This document shows, piece by piece, positions 58,937 through 64,000 of a stretch of 64,000 nucleotides of DNA. Under the pieces are notes generated by a model. It had not been told where the DNA came from and did no database searches. It saw only the letters and a program-made list of their open reading frames with translations. The translations under genes and the position numbers were made by a program. Numbering within the stretch: position 1 is the first letter of the stretch; the number at the start of each line of letters is the position of its first letter. Source of the stretch: Microbacterium oryzae (lineage in GTDB: Bacteria; Actinomycetota; Actinomycetes; Actinomycetales; Microbacteriaceae); contig NZ_CP032550.1 of NCBI RefSeq assembly GCF_009735645.1, positions 2,356,001 to 2,420,000 of the forward strand. The letters run 5' to 3'.

Positions 58937-60235
58937 ATGGCCATTCAACGGCGTATGCCCCGTCGCGCAGTGATGTTCGCGGGCCTCGCGACCACTGCGG
59001 CGACGGCCCTGGTGCTGTCCGGCTGCGGGTCGAGCGACTCCGGCGGCGGATCGGACTCCGGCGGCGACGTGACGATCGAGTTCGCGCAGTGGTGGGAGCC
59101 CGAGCTCCCCGACGGCGAGTTCCGCGCCCTCATCGACAAGTTCGAGGAGAAGAACCCCGAGATCACGGTCGATCTCGTCAGCGGCCCCTATGCCTCCACG
59201 AAGGAGCAGCTGTTCGCCGGCGCCGCATCCGGCACCATGCCCGACGTCGTCGGCCTCGACGGCGCGTGGGTCAACGACTTCGCGTCGCAGGGCGTCATCA
59301 CCGACCTCACCGCGCTCATGGCCGAGAACGACTACGACGACAGCGAGCTGGCGAGCCAGATCAAGGTCGACGACAAGACCTACATGATCCCGGTCGTCAA
59401 CTTCGTGTACCCGATGTTCACCAACGACGACCTGCTCGCCGAGGCCGGGGTCGACGCCCCGCCCACCACGCGCGAGGAGTTCGCCGACGCCGCCGAGAAG
59501 ATCACCGCCCTCGGCGGCGACACCTCCGGATGGGTCCTCCCGCTCTCGCTCGAGGCGCCGAACGGCGTGCAGAACGACGTCATGTCGTGGGTTTGGGCCT
59601 CCGGCGGATCGATGCTGAAGGACGGCCAGCCCGACCTCACGAACGACGACGTCACCTCGGCGACGGAGTTCATCGGCGACCTGTGGGACTCGGGCGTCAT
59701 CGCCTCGGGCAGCTTCACCATGAAGGAGCAGGACAAGGTCGAGGAGTTCACCAACGGCCGCGTCGGCATGATGATCGACTCGCTCGCGCACATCAACCTC
59801 ATCCGCGAGACGAACCCCGACCTCAACTTCTCCATCTCGGCGCTCCCCGCCGAGGAGGGCTACGAGGGCGAGCGCGGCATCCCCTACGCCTCCTGGGGCA
59901 TCGGCGTCGCCGAGAACTCCGAGAACAAGGACGCCGCCTTCAAGCTCGTCTCGTTCCTCATGAGCGAGGAGACGAACTCTGAGCTGTCGACGATGGCGAA
60001 CGCGTTCCCCGGCAACACGAACTCGGTCCCGGCGTTCGTCGAGGACGACGACCTGTTCGCGAAGGCCTTCGAGATCTACCAGGCGGGGTACCCGGCGAAC
60101 GAGTTCACTGGCCTCCCCGTCGCGGAGGAGCTCATGCGCCAGCTCGGCGAGCAGCTGCAGTCGGCACTGGATGGCCAGCAGTCGATCCCGGACGCGCTGG
60201 AGAAGGCACAGGCGTCCTGGGAATCCGAGTTCTGA
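58937..60235 (+). CDS. Sugar ABC transporter substrate-binding lipoprotein
   Basis: A 432-residue family-1 binding protein. It has a twin-arginine-like start (RRMPRRAVMFAGL) and a lipobox (TALVLSGC, Cys near 31). Motifs VTIEFAQWWEPELPDGEF, QLFAGAASGTMPDVVGLDGAWVNDFASQGVITDLT and FTNGRVGMMIDS are typical of CUT1 binding proteins. AGAGGAGAG precedes the ATG. It heads an operon with two permeases, an aldolase and a kinase, and again has no local ATPase. Confidence 0.88.
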   Translation: MAIQRRMPRRAVMFAGLATTAATALVLSGCGSSDSGGGSDSGGDVTIEFAQWWEPELPDGEFRALIDKFEEKNPEITVDLVSGPYASTKEQLFAGAASGTMPDVVGLDGAWVNDFASQGVITDLTALMAENDYDDSELASQIKVDDKTYMIPVVNFVYPMFTNDDLLAEAGVDAPPTTREEFADAAEKITALGGDTSGWVLPLSLEAPNGVQNDVMSWVWASGGSMLKDGQPDLTNDDVTSATEFIGDLWDSGVIASGSFTMKEQDKVEEFTNGRVGMMIDSLAHINLIRETNPDLNFSISALPAEEGYEGERGIPYASWGIGVAENSENKDAAFKLVSFLMSEETNSELSTMANAFPGNTNSVPAFVEDDDLFAKAFEIYQAGYPANEFTGLPVAEELMRQLGEQLQSALDGQQSIPDALEKAQASWESEF

Positions 60236-60299
60236 CCCTCATCCCTCACGGTCGGGCGCCGCGCGAGCGGCGCCCGACCCCCACGGAGGTCGACACACC

Positions 60300-61229
60300 A
60301 TGAGCTTGCACACCATGATCACTCCCGACACGGAGGCGATCGTCACCGGAGCTCCGCTCTCGCGGAGGCGCCGCCAGCTGCGGAAGGCCGGCGAGTCCTA
60401 CGGCTTCCTCGCCCCGACGCTTCTCCTGCTCTTCGTCCTGATGATCGTCCCGATCGTCATGGTGATCGGCTACTCCTTCCAGGACCGCGCCGTCATGGGA
60501 GCCTCGTCCGGCTTCGTCGGCCTCGCGAACTACGTCGAGGTGCTCTCCGACCCCGGCTTCTGGAAGGCGACGGGCAACACACTCTACTTCACGGGCGTGA
60601 GCGTCGCCGCCCACCTCGTCATCGGTCTCACCTTCGCGATGCTGCTGAACAGCACGCTCATCGGCGTCGTGCCGCGAGCCATCTTCCGGGCCCTCTACGT
60701 GCTGCCGTGGCTCTTCACCGCCGCCGTCATCGCCGTGCTGTGGCGGATGCTCCTCGCCCCCAACGGCATCGTCAACTTCCTCCTCACCACCGATGTGGAA
60801 TGGCTCGCGTCGCCGCAGCTCGCGCTCGGCACGGTCACCTTCGTCAACATCTGGGCGGGCTACCCGTTCTTCATGGTCAGCCTTCTCGCGGGCCTCCAGG
60901 GAATCCCGGGCGAGCTGAACGAGGCCGCCACGGTCGATGGCGCGAACGGCCCGCAGCGGTTCTGGAACGTGACCATCCCGCAGCTGCGGCCCATCATCGT
61001 CAGCCTCCTGCTGCTCGATTTCATCTGGACGTCGCAGCAGTTCGCGCTCATCTGGATGACCACCGGCGGCGGCCCGATCGACGTCACCGAGGTGCTCAGC
61101 ACCTTCACCTACAAGCTCGCGTTCGCCCAGTACGACTTCGCCGTCGCCGCGACCTCCGCCGTCCTCGTGCTGCTGATGTCGATGGTGCTCGCGGTGCTCT
61201 ACGTCCGACACCAGAAGGCGAGGGACTGA
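60300..61229 (+). CDS. Sugar ABC transporter permease (MalF-like)
   Basis: A 309-residue permease with first span YGFLAPTLLLLFVLMIVPIVMVIGYSF and EAA loop LNEAATVDGANGPQRFWNVTIPQLRP. The ATG at 60300 follows CACGGAGGTC, a good ribosome-binding site. It lies 64 nt after the binding protein and 1 nt before its partner. Confidence 0.9.
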   Translation: MSLHTMITPDTEAIVTGAPLSRRRRQLRKAGESYGFLAPTLLLLFVLMIVPIVMVIGYSFQDRAVMGASSGFVGLANYVEVLSDPGFWKATGNTLYFTGVSVAAHLVIGLTFAMLLNSTLIGVVPRAIFRALYVLPWLFTAAVIAVLWRMLLAPNGIVNFLLTTDVEWLASPQLALGTVTFVNIWAGYPFFMVSLLAGLQGIPGELNEAATVDGANGPQRFWNVTIPQLRPIIVSLLLLDFIWTSQQFALIWMTTGGGPIDVTEVLSTFTYKLAFAQYDFAVAATSAVLVLLMSMVLAVLYVRHQKARD

Positions 61230-61230
61230 C

Positions 61231-62133
61231 ATGGCGACAGCGGCCATCACCACCCGCAGCACCACCCGTTCTCGCAACACCGGCGCGGCCCGCACCACCC
61301 GCGCGGCCCGCACCCGGATGGCCCGCATCGGCGTCATCATCGGGCTCGTCCTCGGCGCGATCTTCGCCGCCGGACCCGTGCTGTGGATGCTCTCGAGCTC
61401 GTTCAAGTCGAACACCGAGATCTTCGAGCTGCCGCCGCGGCTCGTCACCGACTCGTTCTCGTTCGACGCGTACCTCACCATCCTCACCACGCCCGAGACC
61501 GTCCGCTTCTTCCTCAACAGCTACGTCGTCGCCGGCACCGTGACGCTGCTGACGCTGCTCGTGGCCATCCAGGCCGCGTACGCGTTCAGCCGCTTCGAGT
61601 TCCGCGGCAAGCGGGTGCTGAACGTCGTGATCATCAGCGTGCAGGCGGTGCCGCCCATCACCCTGCTGATCCCGTACTTCGGCCTCGTGGTGGCCCTGAA
61701 GCTCTACAACACCTACCCGGGGCTCATCCTCACCTACATGGTGTTCACGCTGCCCTACGCGATCATCATGATGACCGGGTACTTCAACACCCTGCCGCGC
61801 GAGCTCGACGAGGCGGTGCGGATGGACGGGGCCGGCTCCATGACGGCCCTCTGGCGGATCCTCGTGCCGATCTCCGTGCCGGGCATCGTCTCTGTCGGGA
61901 TCTACACGTTCATGATCGCGTGGAACGAGTACCTCTTCGCCCTCACCCTCACGCGCACCAACGACATGCGCACGGTGCCCATCGGCATCCAGCTGCTCAT
62001 GGGCCAGCACTCCTACGAGTGGAACCAGATCATGGCGATGAGCATCCTCGGCTCGATCCCCGTGCTCATCCTCTTCCTCGTGCTGCAGCGCTACTTCATC
62101 AGCGGCCTCACGGCCGGCTCGGTGAAGAGCTGA
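61231..62133 (+). CDS. Sugar ABC transporter permease (MalG-like)
   Basis: A 300-residue permease: Arg/Thr-rich cytoplasmic N-terminus, first span IGVIIGLVLGAIFAAGPVLWML, EAA loop LDEAVRMDGAGSMTALWRILVPISVPG and the characteristic end QRYFISGLTAGSVKS. It pairs with the 60300 permease. Confidence 0.9.
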   Translation: MATAAITTRSTTRSRNTGAARTTRAARTRMARIGVIIGLVLGAIFAAGPVLWMLSSSFKSNTEIFELPPRLVTDSFSFDAYLTILTTPETVRFFLNSYVVAGTVTLLTLLVAIQAAYAFSRFEFRGKRVLNVVIISVQAVPPITLLIPYFGLVVALKLYNTYPGLILTYMVFTLPYAIIMMTGYFNTLPRELDEAVRMDGAGSMTALWRILVPISVPGIVSVGIYTFMIAWNEYLFALTLTRTNDMRTVPIGIQLLMGQHSYEWNQIMAMSILGSIPVLILFLVLQRYFISGLTAGSVKS

Positions 62134-62166
62134 CCGACCTCGACCATCCATCAAAGGAGAACCACA

Positions 62167-63030
62167 GTGCTGTACACCGGCAAGTCCATCCTCGACGTCG
62201 CCAACGAGAACAACTTCGCCATCCCGGCGTTCAACATCAGCGACTGGGCGATGTTCAAGGGGATCATGGACATCAGCGAGGAGAAGGCCGCACCGGTCAT
62301 CATCGCCATCCACCCCGACGAGGTCGCCCACATCACCACCGACCTCATCCCCGCGATGCACGCCCGCGCGCACCGCTCGAGCGTGCCCGTGGCCATCCAC
62401 TGGGACCACGGCGGCACCTACGAGCAGATGATCATGGCCATCCAGGCCGGGTTCACCTCGGTGATGATCGACGCGTCGCTGCAGCCGTTCGAGGAGAACG
62501 TCGCGCTCACGCGCAAGGTCGTCGAGGCCGCGCACGCCGCCGGCGTGCAGGTGGAGGGCGAGCTCGGCACGATCGGCGCGAACGACAGCTACGGCGAGTC
62601 GGGGGCGGCGGAGATCATCTACACGAACACCGCGGACGCCGTCCGCTTCGTCGAGGAGACCGGCGTCGACAGCCTCGCCATCGCGATCGGCACCTCGCAC
62701 GGCCTCTACCCGGCGAACAAGAACCCCGAGCTGCGCCACGACCTGCTCGAGGAGATCAAGGCGGCCGTCGGCATCCCGCTCGTGCTGCACGGCGGCTCGT
62801 CGAATCCGGATGCCGAGCTCGCGCGGGCGGTGTCGCTCGGCGTGAACAAGATCAACATCTCCAGCGACATCAAGGTCTCGTACCACAACCGCATGCGCGA
62901 GATCCTCGGCACCGACGAGCGCCTGCGCGAGCCGAACGCCATCCAGCCCGAGCCGCTCGAGGCGATGAAGGTGACGGCCGCGGAGAAGATCGACCTGTTC
63001 GGGGCCGCCGGCAAGGCGTCGCTGTACTGA
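62167..63030 (+). CDS. Class II ketose-bisphosphate aldolase
   Basis: A 287-residue zinc-dependent aldolase of the GatY/KbaY/FbaA family, cleaving a ketose-1,6-bisphosphate (fructose or tagatose type) to DHAP and an aldehyde. Motifs: AIPAFNISDWAMFKGIM, AIHWDHGG (catalytic Asp and metal His), GELGTIGANDS, GTSHGLYPANKNPELR and VLHGGSSNPD (metal His residues), and INISSDIK near the phosphate site. GTG start with AAAGGAGAA upstream. In the operon it would act after the kinase encoded next, on the phosphorylated imported sugar. Confidence 0.9.
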   Translation: MLYTGKSILDVANENNFAIPAFNISDWAMFKGIMDISEEKAAPVIIAIHPDEVAHITTDLIPAMHARAHRSSVPVAIHWDHGGTYEQMIMAIQAGFTSVMIDASLQPFEENVALTRKVVEAAHAAGVQVEGELGTIGANDSYGESGAAEIIYTNTADAVRFVEETGVDSLAIAIGTSHGLYPANKNPELRHDLLEEIKAAVGIPLVLHGGSSNPDAELARAVSLGVNKINISSDIKVSYHNRMREILGTDERLREPNAIQPEPLEAMKVTAAEKIDLFGAAGKASLY

Positions 63031-63056
63031 GATCGCGACGAGGGAGGGGGTCGGGC

Positions 63057-64000
63057 ATGGGATCGCTCGTTCTGGGGCTCGGCGGAACCGTCGACTACGA
63101 GGTGCGGTGGAACGCGGCGACGCTCGACGCGCTGGCGGACGAGTTCGCCATCCGCCGTGCCGAGCTGACGACATCGGCGCCGATCACGGATGAGCGGTCC
63201 CTCGTCGTCACGATCCTCGCCTTCGTCGCCGCGGGTGGCGGCGGGGAGCGGTTCGTGACGTCGTCAGAGATCCTCGAGCGGTTCGCGGACCGGTTCGAGA
63301 AGGCCGTGACGCTCGGCGGGACCGGGGTGCGGGCGGGGCTCGCCCTCGACCAGCTCGGCATCCCCAGCGTGCAGCACCTCGTGAGCATCGACGACAACGT
63401 GCGGCGCCTGCTGCCGTCGTCGATCCGCTACGTCTGCTCGGCCACCGAGGACTCGCTCGACCCCCACCTCATCGTGCAGTACCCCGCCGGAGCCCGCGTG
63501 CAGCTCGTCGACGCGGAGGTGATCGCACCGGCACCCAACCGACTCATCTTCGCCAACGATGCGCCGAACCGGGAGATGGCGCTCGCTGCGGACCTCGGGA
63601 GGGAGCTCGCCGACGCGGACATCTTCCTCGTTTCCGGCTTCAACACCATGCAGGACGCTGCTCTGCTGGAGCGTCGGCTGGACGCGCTGCTCGCGGCGAT
63701 GCGGTCGCTGCCGGATGGCGCGCTCGTCTACTACGAGGACGCGGGCTTCTACCGTCGGGAGTTCTCCGAGACCATCCGGGCCCGCCTGCTGCCGCGGATC
63801 GACGTGTACGGGATGAACGAGGACGAGCTGCAGGAGTACCTCGGGCGTCCGGTGAACCTGCTCGACGTGGCGGACGTCTCGGCCGCGCTTCAGGACATCC
63901 ACCGGCTCATCCCGGCGCCGGCGCTGGCGGTGCACACGCGGTACTGGGCGCTGGCCATTGGCCCGGAGGCGCACCGGCACGAGGCGGCGCTCGAGAGCGC
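63057..64000 (+). CDS. ADP-dependent phosphofructokinase/glucokinase family kinase, 3' end outside window
   Basis: The first 314 residues of a kinase of the ADP-dependent PFK/glucokinase family: LVLGLGGTVDYEVRW at the start, KAVTLGGTGVRAGLALDQLGIPS, ANDAPNREMALA, ADIFLVSGFNTMQDA and VYGMNEDELQEYLG, all in the order of that family. The C-terminal catalytic GxxD motif is beyond the edge. Family members use ADP as phosphate donor, but the bacterial branch includes proteins with other sugars. ATG 63057 has GAGGGAGGGGG upstream. It would make the phosphorylated substrate of the aldolase. Confidence 0.75.
   Translation, partial: MGSLVLGLGGTVDYEVRWNAATLDALADEFAIRRAELTTSAPITDERSLVVTILAFVAAGGGGERFVTSSEILERFADRFEKAVTLGGTGVRAGLALDQLGIPSVQHLVSIDDNVRRLLPSSIRYVCSATEDSLDPHLIVQYPAGARVQLVDAEVIAPAPNRLIFANDAPNREMALAADLGRELADADIFLVSGFNTMQDAALLERRLDALLAAMRSLPDGALVYYEDAGFYRREFSETIRARLLPRIDVYGMNEDELQEYLGRPVNLLDVADVSAALQDIHRLIPAPALAVHTRYWALAIGPEAHRHEAALES

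Noticed and set aside
1..64000. CRISPR array, rRNA operon or intact insertion sequence
   Set aside because: No regularly spaced repeat series, no rRNA-like stretch and no complete transposase with terminal repeats was seen.

Overview
The window is high-GC actinobacterial DNA. Lipobox substrate-binding proteins, SCO6880/TraG-type transfer genes, DUF4913, many GTG starts, 1-4 nt gene overlaps and probable leaderless genes fit a Microbacterium-like member of the Microbacteriaceae. The genus is an inference from gene content; there is no rRNA in the window.

Left end (1-3304): the 3' end of an allophanate hydrolase gene followed by a complete NitT/TauT-type ABC importer, probably a urea- or guanidine-nitrogen operon. 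From 3397 to 17704 lies a cluster resembling an actinobacterial type IV secretion or conjugation system: a ParA/MinD-like ATPase, an M23 peptidase with a lytic domain, a frameshifted lipoprotein, an excisionase-like HTH protein, small membrane proteins, a TrbL-like channel protein, an SCO6880 protein, a VirB4-like ATPase, a VirD4/TraG-like coupling ATPase and DUF4913. It shows no integrase or relaxase.

18305-27490 is a glycan-use locus: a secreted GH36-like glycosidase, a LacI-type regulator, a sugar ABC importer without its ATPase, and an FAD oxidoreductase. Four copies of one LacI-type operator tie it together. A 3' fragment of an acetyl-xylan-esterase-like gene marks its left edge. 27593-34230 holds ordinary chromosomal genes: a TetR pair with two perfect palindromes, a Yellow/MRJP-like protein and purL.

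34231-57742 is an accessory island of visibly lower GC. Its left part contains broken genes and hypothetical genes. Then come a three-gene cassette (SMC-like ATPase, GHKL histidine-kinase-like protein, receiver-APH kinase fusion), a MobF relaxase remnant, and a large putative anti-phage or restriction-modification locus. In that locus a minus-strand operon (DUF1156 methylase, DUF499 ATPase, MORC-like GHKL ATPase, PD-(D/E)XK nuclease, Z1 helicase-like ATPase) is flanked by vsr and by a divergent plus-strand set (GHKL-sigma-70 fusion, cytosine-C5 methylase, small winged-helix-like protein). The GHKL-sigma-70 fusion is the most striking object in the window: a full-length paralogue of the operon's GHKL ATPase joined to a complete primary-like sigma factor.

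Right end (57912-64000): a DeoR-regulated sugar operon with a substrate-binding protein, two permeases, a class II ketose-bisphosphate aldolase and an ADP-dependent sugar kinase cut by the window edge.
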